A stretch of 24,240 nt of DNA from contig JAKAPD010000003.1 in NCBI GenBank assembly GCA_021812025.1, positions 1-24,240 on the forward strand, written 5' to 3'. The notes under the pieces were generated by a model that made no database searches, had not been told where the DNA came from, and saw only the letters and a list, made by a program, of their open reading frames with translations. The translations under genes were made by a program, and so were the position numbers. Shown here one piece after another: positions 15,799-23,503 of the stretch. Every line of letters starts with the position of its first letter. Positions within the stretch are counted from its first letter, which is position 1. Source of the DNA: Microcaldota archaeon (GTDB lineage: Archaea > Micrarchaeota > Micrarchaeia > Micrarchaeales > Micrarchaeaceae).

Positions 15799-17232
15799 TC
15801 ATTTCTTCTCTCTCTTTTCCATGGGGAACAGTATTACCTCTTTTATCGATGCTTTATCGGTGAGCAGCATGATGAGCCTGTCCACGCCCATCCCGAAACC
15901 GCTGTTCGGCGGCATTCCATATTCCATCGCATCGACGAAGTCGAGATCCTGCGGGGGCGCCTCTGTGTCTCCCTGTTTCCTGCGTTTTTCCTGTTCTTTG
16001 AAGTTTTCCTTTTGGATAATCGGATTGTTGAGTTCAGAATAGCAGTTGCCGAGTTCTTTTCCGTTGATAAATATCTCAAATCGCTCTACCAGTTTTGGAT
16101 TACCGCGTTTCGGCCTAGCGAGCGGCGTAGTTTCCCTCGGATGGTCCATCACGAAAGTGGGTTGGATAAGGCTGTCCTGGACCAAGACGTCAAATAATTT
16201 ATCATATGCATGGACGCGGTTTCTTTTGCCCTTCAGGAATTTTATCCCGTTGGACTCTGCCAGTTCGAATAGCTCCTCGTCGTTCAGGTCTGTGACAACC
16301 TTTCCGGTCTTCTCTTTTAGCGTGTCGACGAACTTTATCTTTTTGAACGGGGCTTTGAAGTCTATCTTCTTGCCCTGGTATGTGATCGAAGTCGCGTTGA
16401 ACAGGGATTTCACTATGAATTCCAGCAGCTCTTCGAGCATCGTCATAGTATCATTGTAGTCGGCATATGAGCGGTACCATTCCAGAATCGTGTATTCCGG
16501 GCTGTGGGTCGTGTCCAGGTCTTCATTTCTGAAAGCTTTGCCGATTTCGTATACCCTTTCGAAGCCGCCTATTATCAGCCTTTTTAGATACAACTCCAAT
16601 GATATTCTCAGGTACTGGTCTTCGTTAAGGGTATTGACATGCGTGATAAACGGCTGTGCGTCGGCTCCGCCGTAAACGGGCTGGACGAATGGCGTCTCCA
16701 CTTCAAGAAAGCCCATATTGTCTAAATACTCCCTTATCAGAGATATTACCTTTGCTCTCGTTAAGAAAATCTTGCGGGCTTCTGGATTCATTATCAGGTC
16801 GATGTACCTTTTCCTGTACCTTGTCTCTACATCCTGGAGTCCCTGCCATTTGTTGGGCAGCATCTGGATCGCCTTTGAAAGCTGCTCGTAGCTGCTGACT
16901 TTTATGCTGATCTCTCCAGGATTAGTCTTGAAGACCGTGCCTTCAACGCCGAGGATGTCACCGGCATTGAAGGATTTCGCCTTTGTGAACAGTTCTTCTC
17001 CCAATACGGCATAATCAAAGTACGCCTGTATCTTTCCCGATTGATCGAGAATGTCTATAAAGACAAGTTTGCCGGCTTTCCTAACCGCAAGCGCCCTGCC
17101 GGCTATCGAGACCTTCTTGCCTTCGAACTTTTTGTAGTCCCCTTTGACCTCTTCGGCTTTGGCTGTAACCTTATATGAATAGGGAAGGCTTGCGATAAAG
17201 TCTCTGAGCTCGTTCTCGCTGCTAGATGTCAT
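15799..17232 (-). CDS. lysS: Lysyl-tRNA synthetase, class II
   Basis: This 477-aa enzyme attaches lysine to tRNA-Lys. It has an N-terminal OB-fold anticodon-binding domain (KKVSIAGRALAVRKAGKLVF). The class II catalytic domain follows, with motif 1 around the sequence starting YIDLIMNPEARKIF, motif 2 at FRNEDLDTTHSPEYTILEWY (about residues 233-252) and motif 3 at GFGMGVDRLIMLL (about 445-457). The length fits bacterial-type LysRS-II (about 490-505 aa) slightly trimmed. Many archaea use the unrelated class I enzyme instead, so the class II form is informative for lineage. The frame opens at TTG 17241; I chose ATG 17232, with CTTTATATC centred about 33 bases upstream. The gene lies downstream of a regulator and a set of hairpins on the same strand. 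Confidence 0.96.
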   Translation of the reverse strand: MTSSSENELRDFIASLPYSYKVTAKAEEVKGDYKKFEGKKVSIAGRALAVRKAGKLVFIDILDQSGKIQAYFDYAVLGEELFTKAKSFNAGDILGVEGTVFKTNPGEISIKVSSYEQLSKAIQMLPNKWQGLQDVETRYRKRYIDLIMNPEARKIFLTRAKVISLIREYLDNMGFLEVETPFVQPVYGGADAQPFITHVNTLNEDQYLRISLELYLKRLIIGGFERVYEIGKAFRNEDLDTTHSPEYTILEWYRSYADYNDTMTMLEELLEFIVKSLFNATSITYQGKKIDFKAPFKKIKFVDTLKEKTGKVVTDLNDEELFELAESNGIKFLKGKRNRVHAYDKLFDVLVQDSLIQPTFVMDHPRETTPLARPKRGNPKLVERFEIFINGKELGNCYSELNNPIIQKENFKEQEKRRKQGDTEAPPQDLDFVDAMEYGMPPNSGFGMGVDRLIMLLTDKASIKEVILFPMEKREKK

Positions 17233-17260
17233 AAAATCCAATAGGATTGTTTAAGAAAAA

Positions 17261-17269
17261 GATATAAAG
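17261..17269 (-). promoter_or_regulatory. Putative TATA box for lysS
   Basis: On the minus strand this reads CTTTATATC and is centred about 33 bases before the lysS ATG, giving a leader of about 6 nt. No Shine-Dalgarno match is seen before the ATG. The site lies just downstream of the hairpin region 17281-17353, so lysS may be made both from this box and by read-through from the upstream regulator gene. Confidence 0.45.
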
Positions 17270-17280
17270 GATTCGTACAG

Positions 17281-17353
17281 CTCAAATGTACTAATTTGAG
17301 CCCGCCCAGAAGACGAGCGGGCTCCTTCACTGTGGGGGTGAAACAATTAGTAC
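17281..17353 (-). promoter_or_regulatory. Overlapping inverted repeats upstream of lysS
   Basis: Three inverted repeats overlap here. A: CTCAAAT (17281-17287) with ATTTGAG (17294-17300). B: GAGCCCGC (17298-17305) with GCGGGCTC (17317-17324). C: GTACTAATT (17288-17296) with AATTAGTAC (17345-17353), which would enclose B. A shares bases with both B and C, so A and B+C are alternative folds. The region covers the last codons of the regulator gene and the gap before lysS. There is no T-tract after B on the minus strand, so it is not a standard terminator. Confidence 0.5.
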
Positions 17354-17899
17354 GTCAGTCGCCTTGCCAGCATCATATTTGTAATAAACCCTTTTGCCTA
17401 TCTGTATCCTCTTCAGCAGGCCCATCATCTCGAACTTCTTAAGCCTGGTGCACACTCCGCTCCTGCCCCTGTAGTTCATGAATGCCTTTACGTCATCAGC
17501 GCATGCGATCTCGTCCTTTCTTCCTTGTATGAACTGTATTATCTTCCTCTCCTTTTCGGAAAGCCCCAAAATCGGTTTTGCCGCTGCCGGCTGTTGCTGT
17601 TCTGCTACTACTAGCTCATCTGACTGGTACTCCAAGTCGCCCATGTCCATTTCGAGCCTTTCGACGCTGTCGGCTATGTGCTTGAGAAGCTGTCTCGTGG
17701 CCTTGTTCTCATCGATCATATATTTTAGAAGCGTAAGCAGGTTGGAGCTCGTCTCGTCGGTTTTACTCTGTTCCTTGATGAAGGCTTCCATCTCCGCTTC
17801 CTTGTTCTTGAGCGTAGAGAGCTCTTTCTTCAGCAAGTGCATGTCGCCCATCAAATCCTTCCTTGTTCGCATACCAATCCTCATCCGATTGTGAAACAT
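17327..17899 (-). CDS. Coiled-coil winged-helix regulator
   Basis: This 190-aa protein has a long charged helix in its first half (KKELSTLKNKEAEMEAFIKE and on to NKATRQLLKHIADSVERLEMD), likely a coiled coil that dimerises it. A Gln/Ala linker (AEQQQPAAAKP) follows. The C-terminal winged helix runs from LSEKERKIIQFIQG through the segment starting GRSGVCTRLKKFEMMGLLKR to the wing IGKRVYYKYD. It looks like a DNA-binding transcription factor; I do not recognise the family. The frame is open to ATG 17932, but that codon lies inside a 22-bp palindrome at the predicted transcription start. The ATG at 17899 follows GGTGCACGG, so I prefer it. The gene sits directly upstream of lysS and diverges from the KH gene. 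Confidence 0.75.
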   Translation of the reverse strand: MFHNRMRIGMRTRKDLMGDMHLLKKELSTLKNKEAEMEAFIKEQSKTDETSSNLLTLLKYMIDENKATRQLLKHIADSVERLEMDMGDLEYQSDELVVAEQQQPAAAKPILGLSEKERKIIQFIQGRKDEIACADDVKAFMNYRGRSGVCTRLKKFEMMGLLKRIQIGKRVYYKYDAGKATDVLIVSPPQ

Positions 17900-17913
17900 C
17901 CGTGCACCATGCC

Positions 17914-17935
17914 CGAATGATTCATGAATCATTCG
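17914..17935. promoter_or_regulatory. 22-bp perfect palindrome, probable operator
   Basis: The half-site CGAATGATTCA is followed immediately by its exact reverse complement. A TATA-like GTATTTAAACC (17944-17954) on the minus side predicts transcription start near 17922, inside the palindrome. A dimeric protein bound here would block initiation of the regulator gene, which suggests autoregulation. Confidence 0.6.
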
Positions 17936-17943
17936 AAAATTAA

Positions 17944-17954
17944 GTATTTAAACC
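17944..17954 (-). promoter_or_regulatory. Putative TATA box for the coiled-coil regulator
   Basis: On the minus strand the sequence reads GGTTTAAATAC, a good archaeal TATA match. Start of transcription would fall about 27 bases on, near 17922, leaving a leader of about 23 nt with GGTGCACGG before ATG 17899. Confidence 0.5.
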
Positions 17955-18010
17955 CTTCGTTTTAGCGGAATTTTCAAGCAGATGTGAACTGCGTGAAAAT
18001 TTTTGGTAAA

Positions 18011-18018
18011 TTATAAAT
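18011..18018 (+). promoter_or_regulatory. Putative TATA box for the KH protein-top6B operon
   Basis: TTATAAAT is centred 27-33 bases before the candidate starts GTG 18039, ATG 18045 and ATG 18048, so the transcript is leaderless or has a leader of only a few bases. It faces away from the regulator promoter about 60 bases to the left. Confidence 0.5.
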
Positions 18019-18044
18019 TACTATCACAATAAAACAATGTGAAT

Positions 18045-18572
18045 ATGATGGAGCAACTATACATAACGTCGGAGAAAGCGAAAGAGCTTAAGAGAGATAA
18101 AAGCCTGGTCAAATCCCTTGAACATCTTTGTTCCTGCAAAATCACCATAGAGGGGGACGACCTTATACAAATAGATGGCGACGCCTACGGCGAGTTCTCA
18201 GCCAAAGGCATACTCTTCGCCTATGGACGTGGCTTTAACATGGACACGGCAAGGAAGCTGGTCGGCGACGAGTATTACTTCTCGAGCATAGATATTGGCC
18301 AGGTATTCGGCAACGAAAAAAGGGTCCATCAAATGAAAGCGAGAATCATAGGGGAGGGCGGAAGGACAAAGACATACATAGAAGAGGTGAGCGGCGCGAA
18401 GCTGAGCGTTTATGGCGACACAGTAAGCTTTATAGGCTCTATCACACAAATCAACGAGGCAGAGACTGCTGTCAACACTCTGCTTGAAGGCGGCACGCAC
18501 AAGTTGGCATATGCTAGGATGGAAGAGGCGCACAGGAAGAATAAAAGGCAGCAGCACGATGCGCACTTCTGA
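18045..18572 (+). CDS. KH-domain rRNA-processing protein (Dim2/Pno1-like)
   Basis: This 175-aa RNA-binding protein matches archaeal Dim2/Pno1 (Krr1-like), which binds the 3' end of pre-16S rRNA during small-subunit maturation. Two KH-like domains are visible. The first (LVKSLEHLCSCKITIEGDDL) is degenerate. The second carries the loop GEGG in ARIIGEGGRTKTYIEEVSG and AKLSVYGDTVSFIG. The segment AYGRGFNMDTARKLVGDEYY is also typical. The start is uncertain by a few codons: GTG 18039, ATG 18045 and ATG 18048 are in frame close to the predicted mRNA end. In Euryarchaeota this gene is commonly found beside the topoisomerase VI genes, as here, with top6B 8 nt downstream. Confidence 0.88.
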   Translation: MMEQLYITSEKAKELKRDKSLVKSLEHLCSCKITIEGDDLIQIDGDAYGEFSAKGILFAYGRGFNMDTARKLVGDEYYFSSIDIGQVFGNEKRVHQMKARIIGEGGRTKTYIEEVSGAKLSVYGDTVSFIGSITQINEAETAVNTLLEGGTHKLAYARMEEAHRKNKRQQHDAHF

Positions 18573-18580
18573 GTGGTTAA

Positions 18581-20194
18581 ATGGCAGACATCAGCGCTGA
18601 GGAGATATTCGAGGAGTTTAGGGAGCACTCCATAGCGGAGTTCTTCAAGAAGAACAGGCAGATGCTCGGCTATTCAGGCATGGTCAGGTCTCTTGTCACC
18701 GTGGTGCACGAATACGTGACAAACAGCCTTGACGCAACTGAAGAAGCAGGCATACTTCCTGATATTTACGTGGCTGTTACCCAGATCGCAGACAGTAGGT
18801 ACAAGGTGCATGTCATGGACAACGGCCCGGGCATCCCTAGGAATTTTATCGGAAAGGCATTGGCTACAATATTGGCAGGCACAAAGTTTCACAGGTATGT
18901 GCAGCTAAGGGGCCAGCAGGGAATAGGGGCCGCAGGCTGCACGCTTTTCGCGCAGATAACTACCGGCAAGCCGATCCTTGTAAAGTCCGGCACCGGAAAA
19001 GGTAAGGCATATACGTGTCACGTCGCGATAAACACTGCTGGCAACAAGCCCCTCATAACCGGCATTGCGGAAGTTGATGAAAATTTCAGGGGGCTTAGCG
19101 TTGAGGGGGAATTCGCTGAAGTTAAGTATGAGAAAAGCGAACACGGGATCTACGAATATCTGAAGAGGACCGCGCTTTCGAACCCGCACGCGCAGATAAA
19201 GTTCAAGGATCCCACTGGTGAGGAGTTCGTGTTTCTAAGATCCGTAGACAGGATGCCGCCTACGCCCAAGCCCGTAAAGGCGCATCCGCTCGGCCTAGGG
19301 GTGAACGATCTACTAGAATTCGCGCATGTGAGCCAGAGCCGCAAGATCTCATCTTTCCTCGTTGACACTTTCACGAGAGTCACATCGAACAAGGTGGCGG
19401 AGCTCAAGGAGATAGCCAAGAGCGTGGACTTCGACAGAGAGCCCAAACAACTCCAGTGGCATGAGGCGGAAGAATTGATAAAGGCGATTAGGCAGGTGAA
19501 ATGGATAGCCCCCGACGCGTCCGCCATAATACCGATCGGCGAAGCGCAGGTGAAGGTAACGCTTAAAAACATACTAAACCCGGAATTCATGAGCGTAGTT
19601 GAAAGGAAGCCCAAGGTATTCCGCGGCGGAATCCCGTTCATAATCGAAGCTGCCGTGGCGTGGGGCGGAAACTCCGGCTATAAGACCGAAAGCGGCTATA
19701 CCGGAAGCATATTGAGATATGCGAACAGGGTGCCCCTGCTCTTCGATGCCGGGAACTGCGCGATAACCGAAGCTGCGAAGGAGATTCAGTGGAAACGTTA
19801 TAATATCGATTTCGAGAACCAGGCGGTGAGCGTTTTTGTAAACCTTTCCTCTGTGCACATACCGTACGCAGGCGTCGGAAAAGAGGCGATATCGAAAGAG
19901 CCCGAGATAATCGAGGAGATAAAACTCGCGATAATGGACGCGGCGAGAGGAGTGCAGAACTACGTCAGGGGAAAGCAGACGGTTAACTTCGAAACCGGAA
20001 GGTACAAAAGCACCATGAGGTATGCGAAGCCGCTTGCGCAGGATCTCAGCTACCTTTCCGGAGCCGAGCAAAAGGAGATAGAGAAGGACCTTGAGAAGCT
20101 CGTAGCGAAACACTACCCGCACATTAAGAATGCAAAGGTCGCAGAGGAAACATCCGGTGAAAGCGGTTCGCCGGCAGAGGGTGCAGAGGAGTAA
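18581..20194 (+). CDS. top6B: DNA topoisomerase VI subunit B
   Basis: This 537-aa protein is the ATPase subunit of the type IIB topoisomerase that relaxes and decatenates DNA together with subunit A. The GHKL fold is clear: HEYVTNSLDA (N48 binds Mg-ATP), DNGPGI (80-85) and the glycine-rich lid GQQGIGAAG (111-119). The transducer region follows, with IPYAGVGKEAI and then ARGVQNYVRG. The length is within the family range (about 530-670 aa), and the C-terminus ends in a charged tail without the extra domain of longer versions. GTGGTTAA precedes the ATG. The A subunit gene, often adjacent, is not in this window; top6B ends directly against a convergent gene. Confidence 0.96.
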   Translation: MADISAEEIFEEFREHSIAEFFKKNRQMLGYSGMVRSLVTVVHEYVTNSLDATEEAGILPDIYVAVTQIADSRYKVHVMDNGPGIPRNFIGKALATILAGTKFHRYVQLRGQQGIGAAGCTLFAQITTGKPILVKSGTGKGKAYTCHVAINTAGNKPLITGIAEVDENFRGLSVEGEFAEVKYEKSEHGIYEYLKRTALSNPHAQIKFKDPTGEEFVFLRSVDRMPPTPKPVKAHPLGLGVNDLLEFAHVSQSRKISSFLVDTFTRVTSNKVAELKEIAKSVDFDREPKQLQWHEAEELIKAIRQVKWIAPDASAIIPIGEAQVKVTLKNILNPEFMSVVERKPKVFRGGIPFIIEAAVAWGGNSGYKTESGYTGSILRYANRVPLLFDAGNCAITEAAKEIQWKRYNIDFENQAVSVFVNLSSVHIPYAGVGKEAISKEPEIIEEIKLAIMDAARGVQNYVRGKQTVNFETGRYKSTMRYAKPLAQDLSYLSGAEQKEIEKDLEKLVAKHYPHIKNAKVAEETSGESGSPAEGAEE

Positions 20195-22597
20195 CTAGGT
20201 GAGCAGGCCTTCTGGATTGTCGGCATCTATCAGCTTTACGCTGCCTATTGATATATAGGATTTGAGCTCCTCGGTCTCCGGCGACGTAGTCTGGTACAGG
20301 TTCCTTGTGAATTCCTCTAACATGTCGGAATTCAGGAATACGAGGTACGTCTTTGCGTTCTTGTAAACCGGTATCTTCTGGAACTTGCTCGTCTTCGAAT
20401 AAATCACTATGTACGCCTTCTCGTTGTGCAGCGTTGTAACTATGTCTGCGGATTCGCTCTTGTCCAGATCTGTGAAGATGTGCGCATGACTTACCAGATA
20501 CACCCTCATCTTCTTGAAGGTCGCCAGATAAATCATGTCGTGCTTGCTCTGGGCCATCCATTGCGATGGCGCATAGAGTCCGTCTATTCCAACGATGAAT
20601 CCGTGGCCGGCGAGCTCCGTCAGCATAAGGTCTACGTTGTTGAAAGTGAGCGAGATAGGCATGGAACCTGAACGTATGTTGCTCGATATCGCAAGCCTGA
20701 ACTCCTCCTTTGAAAGCGGCATGAACCTCCAGTGATAGTAGAGGTTGAGCTTGTCGAATACGCCGACAAGCTCGTCCGGCTTCAGCTTTATCGGAATCTT
20801 TTGCGGCTCTGGCAGGCTCGGGATGTCTATGTAGAACTCATCGCGCACGGGCGCCCTTATCAGTGTGACTTCCAACAGGACTATTATGAGCGCCACTGCG
20901 AAATAGTAGTATTGCTTGTTTATTGTTATTGATATGCCTTTGTTGTTGTATTGGAAAAGCTGGCTACCTCCGAACATCGTGAACGAGAAGTTCAGCATAG
21001 CCGCCGGTATCGTCTTGTTTGCCGGCAGGGCATAAACCAGCGTGCCGTTTTGATCCGACTTGAGGATTTGCGTGTAGTTATTGTTGAGCGATATCGTCGC
21101 CGTTACGTTCGGAAGCTGTCTGCCTAGCGACGTAAGCGTGAACTTGAAAGAGTTGTTTGCCGTATTTATGCCATCGAAGCCTATGTTGATGTTTGGCACG
21201 TTCACCAGCGCTGCGGCGTAGGGCTGGTCGTGGTTGCCCCTTAGATACGCTATGTATTGGCCGGGCGGCACGGGCAGGCTGAATGACTTCAGGAACGTGT
21301 AATTGCCGGATTCAAAAGTGGAGAATATCGGGGGAAGCGTGGCTATGGTCGTCATGTTCGTGTCCATTATGTCGAAATGCGGCTCCAGGTGCGTGTTCGG
21401 GCTCTTGATGAACACCGTCATCAGAGCAGTAAAAGGCTGACCCGGCAGGACGGCAGCGGGCATCAGTACGCTGCCATTGACATTGAGCGATGGCCTGTAC
21501 TTTAAAATATTGAATCTGGCGTTTGAGAAATTTGCGGAGGAGCTGTTCTCAACGGCGGTCACCACTTCCGCATAGCTGGAGTTGAACAGCTGAAGTACCC
21601 CGGGACCCCATAGCTGCCTCGTGCTCAGCACTATGCCTATTTTTCCCGTGCTGTTCGTTATATTGCTCGGGGCAACTGTCGCAGAGCCTATGGCGATCCT
21701 CTGTATCCAGAAAGCGGTCTCTATCGCCTTGGAGATATCGGCGCCTGTTTGCTGTGGCGTCTTCCACGAGCTCAGCAGGTTTGAGAATGCTACAATGTAG
21801 CCCTTGCCAAAGCGGTTGTATGTGATCGGGCCGTAGATCCCTCCAAGAGTAAATGTGGGGTTATTGAAATAGTATCCGAAGCTCCGGTTTGCGATACTGA
21901 ACGGATACGAAGACGATGATAGGTATGGCGGCAGCTGCTTTGGCGAAGGCTCTATAACTGCTTGCACCCCGACTAAGTTTGTGAAGTTCAAGCCCACGTA
22001 TATTATTGTGGTACCTTTGCTGAGCAGATACTGCACTTCTGGAACGCCGTCCGGGTTTAGAGAGGTATTCAGCAGCATGTAATCGGGAAGAAGGCCATTG
22101 AGCACCACGAGCACCGAATCGTTCTTTATTCCGCTCAGCCCACCTTTGGAAACGATCTGCAGCCTGTTGGTCCTGTTTAGTATCGTATACTCTGTCAGCG
22201 AGGAGTTAATCGCCGCTACCACGTCCAGCGCATTGCTGCAGCTTATGCACTGGTTCGTCCAGTTGAGCACGTACACGGTAGTGGAAGGCGGACTTTGCAG
22301 ATATGCGACATTTATCAGCATGTTTGACGTGTTCTTCGTTGCGTAGTTCAGAAGGACATAGGGAAGCCCCTGCCTGCTCGCATTGTAGAACAGCAGGTTC
22401 TGCTGCGCGATCTTTAGGCTTACCGATGGGGCGCCGACGGAAACAGCCGGCCCAGAGGGCGCCATATGGATGGCGCTTATCGCGGCGTTGAACCAGATCA
22501 CTATCAGCACTATTGCGAGAACTACACCGAGAGCCATTATGGGGATTAGCCTTTTCGGGTTCACTTTCGCGACTTTAATAACGTTTCCTACAGGCAT
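20195..22597 (-). CDS. Large two-helix surface protein with cytoplasmic domain
   Basis: I do not recognise this 800-aa protein. It has a basic N-terminus, a transmembrane helix at about 17-42, a roughly 515-residue outer region, a second helix at about 562-580 (FAVALIIVLLEVTLI) and a 220-residue C-terminal region. I count 23 N-x-S/T sites before the second helix and none after it, which supports an outside middle and an inside C-terminus. The outer part begins with alternating strands and helices (SVLVVLNGLLPDYMLL, then GTTIIYVGLNF) resembling a class I glutamine-amidotransferase-like fold, then beta-sandwich-like segments. The inner part starts with a possible winged-helix stretch (KEEFRLAISSNIRSGSMP). 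It may be a receptor or envelope organiser. ATG 22597 follows GTGGGAGCC; the frame also opens at GTG 22606. Confidence 0.78.
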   Translation of the reverse strand: MPVGNVIKVAKVNPKRLIPIMALGVVLAIVLIVIWFNAAISAIHMAPSGPAVSVGAPSVSLKIAQQNLLFYNASRQGLPYVLLNYATKNTSNMLINVAYLQSPPSTTVYVLNWTNQCISCSNALDVVAAINSSLTEYTILNRTNRLQIVSKGGLSGIKNDSVLVVLNGLLPDYMLLNTSLNPDGVPEVQYLLSKGTTIIYVGLNFTNLVGVQAVIEPSPKQLPPYLSSSSYPFSIANRSFGYYFNNPTFTLGGIYGPITYNRFGKGYIVAFSNLLSSWKTPQQTGADISKAIETAFWIQRIAIGSATVAPSNITNSTGKIGIVLSTRQLWGPGVLQLFNSSYAEVVTAVENSSSANFSNARFNILKYRPSLNVNGSVLMPAAVLPGQPFTALMTVFIKSPNTHLEPHFDIMDTNMTTIATLPPIFSTFESGNYTFLKSFSLPVPPGQYIAYLRGNHDQPYAAALVNVPNINIGFDGINTANNSFKFTLTSLGRQLPNVTATISLNNNYTQILKSDQNGTLVYALPANKTIPAAMLNFSFTMFGGSQLFQYNNKGISITINKQYYYFAVALIIVLLEVTLIRAPVRDEFYIDIPSLPEPQKIPIKLKPDELVGVFDKLNLYYHWRFMPLSKEEFRLAISSNIRSGSMPISLTFNNVDLMLTELAGHGFIVGIDGLYAPSQWMAQSKHDMIYLATFKKMRVYLVSHAHIFTDLDKSESADIVTTLHNEKAYIVIYSKTSKFQKIPVYKNAKTYLVFLNSDMLEEFTRNLYQTTSPETEELKSYISIGSVKLIDADNPEGLLT

Positions 22598-22605
22598 GGC
22601 TCCCA

Positions 22606-22746
22606 CTAGAATTCTTCTTTCTTCTTCCGTACAAATATGCGCATGACGAGCTTGGTAAGGAAGTTGATGTTTCCGCTAGTCTTCTTCAGCGTTGCATACA
22701 CCTGCACGTTCCTTAGCCTTCTGTTTATCCTTACTTTGTATATCAT
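22606..22746 (-). CDS. 46-aa basic microprotein
   Basis: A short gene fits between its two neighbours on the same strand. It encodes MIYKVRINRRLRNVQVYATL, then KKTSGNINFLTKLVMRIFVR and KKKEEF, 46 aa, very rich in Lys and Arg. Its ATG lies 3 nt after the stop of the coiled-coil gene, behind GGTTGAACG, and its stop is 8 nt before the ATG of the 800-aa protein, whose GTGGGAGCC overlaps the stop region. Such tight fitting argues for a real gene. It has no cysteines and no transmembrane helix; it could bind nucleic acid or membrane lipid, or the cytoplasmic domain of its neighbour. I know no family for it. Confidence 0.6.
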   Translation of the reverse strand: MIYKVRINRRLRNVQVYATLKKTSGNINFLTKLVMRIFVRKKKEEF

Positions 22747-22749
22747 CGT

Positions 22750-23478
22750 TCAACCTTTCAACTCTATGTAGCCCATAGATACCATCTTGTTCAGTATTTG
22801 CTCGACCCTTGGCACGGTTATCTTGTAGTTCTTTGCGAATTCGTTTGCGTCTATCGAACCGTCATGCGAATCGATCCATTCCTCGACAAGCGACATCAAC
22901 GAACTATCGCTATAGGTCTCGAGCTGCGCAAGCCTGGCCTTGAGATCCTTGTTTTCATTGTCCAGCATGGAAGCGCGCACGGAAAGGTTCTTGTTCGAGT
23001 TCGCCAGCTCTATATTGAGCCTTTTCGCTTCCCTGTATTTGTTGAATAGGGAATCGTAGTTGTTGAACAGGGTGCTGTAGCTTTGCGTTATCGAGCTCAG
23101 CACGTCATCTATTGCCGAGTCCATATGCTGGAACAGCTCGGTGTTGTCTGCCTCATACTGATCCGATATGAGCGACAGTATCGAAAGAAGATTTTTCAAT
23201 ACGTAAAGGCGCCTGATCTTCGCGCTCGAATCCAGGCCCACCGAATACTCTACGTTGATGCTCCCTTTGTTAAGCGTGAAAATGAAGAAAAGGAATGGTT
23301 TTTTCTGTATTGTCCTGCTCTCTACCCTTATCACAACAAGATTTGTCGGAGAGGCCTTGATGGTGAACATCTGCAGAGTCGATAACCTAGTAGACATAAC
23401 GTCGAAACTGCCGAGTAGAGTCCCCTTCATATTTATGCTCTCAACTTCAGGCTCGATTGAAGCCGTTTCCGCCGCCAA
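22750..23478 (-). CDS. Coiled-coil protein with C-terminal winged helix
   Basis: This protein, about 242 aa, is not one I recognise. Residues about 15-90 form a beta-rich domain (MFTIKASPTNLVVIRVESRT and then KPFLFFIFTLN). A long helical region follows, predicted coiled coil over about 125-190 (NKYREAKRLNIELANSNKNL and onward). The C-terminal 50 residues look like a winged helix (SIDANEFAKNYKITVPRVEQ and ILNKMVSMGYIEL). The start is uncertain. TTG 23478 has GTGGTTGT before it and lies close to the predicted transcription start; TTG 23490 is the most upstream option, and ATG 23430 would remove 16 residues. It leads a unit with the microprotein and the 800-aa surface protein, so it may link membrane signals to DNA or scaffold a complex. 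Confidence 0.68.
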   Translation of the reverse strand: MAAETASIEPEVESINMKGTLLGSFDVMSTRLSTLQMFTIKASPTNLVVIRVESRTIQKKPFLFFIFTLNKGSINVEYSVGLDSSAKIRRLYVLKNLLSILSLISDQYEADNTELFQHMDSAIDDVLSSITQSYSTLFNNYDSLFNKYREAKRLNIELANSNKNLSVRASMLDNENKDLKARLAQLETYSDSSLMSLVEEWIDSHDGSIDANEFAKNYKITVPRVEQILNKMVSMGYIELKG

Positions 23479-23503
23479 ACAACCACACAAAAATTATCAG
23501 ACA

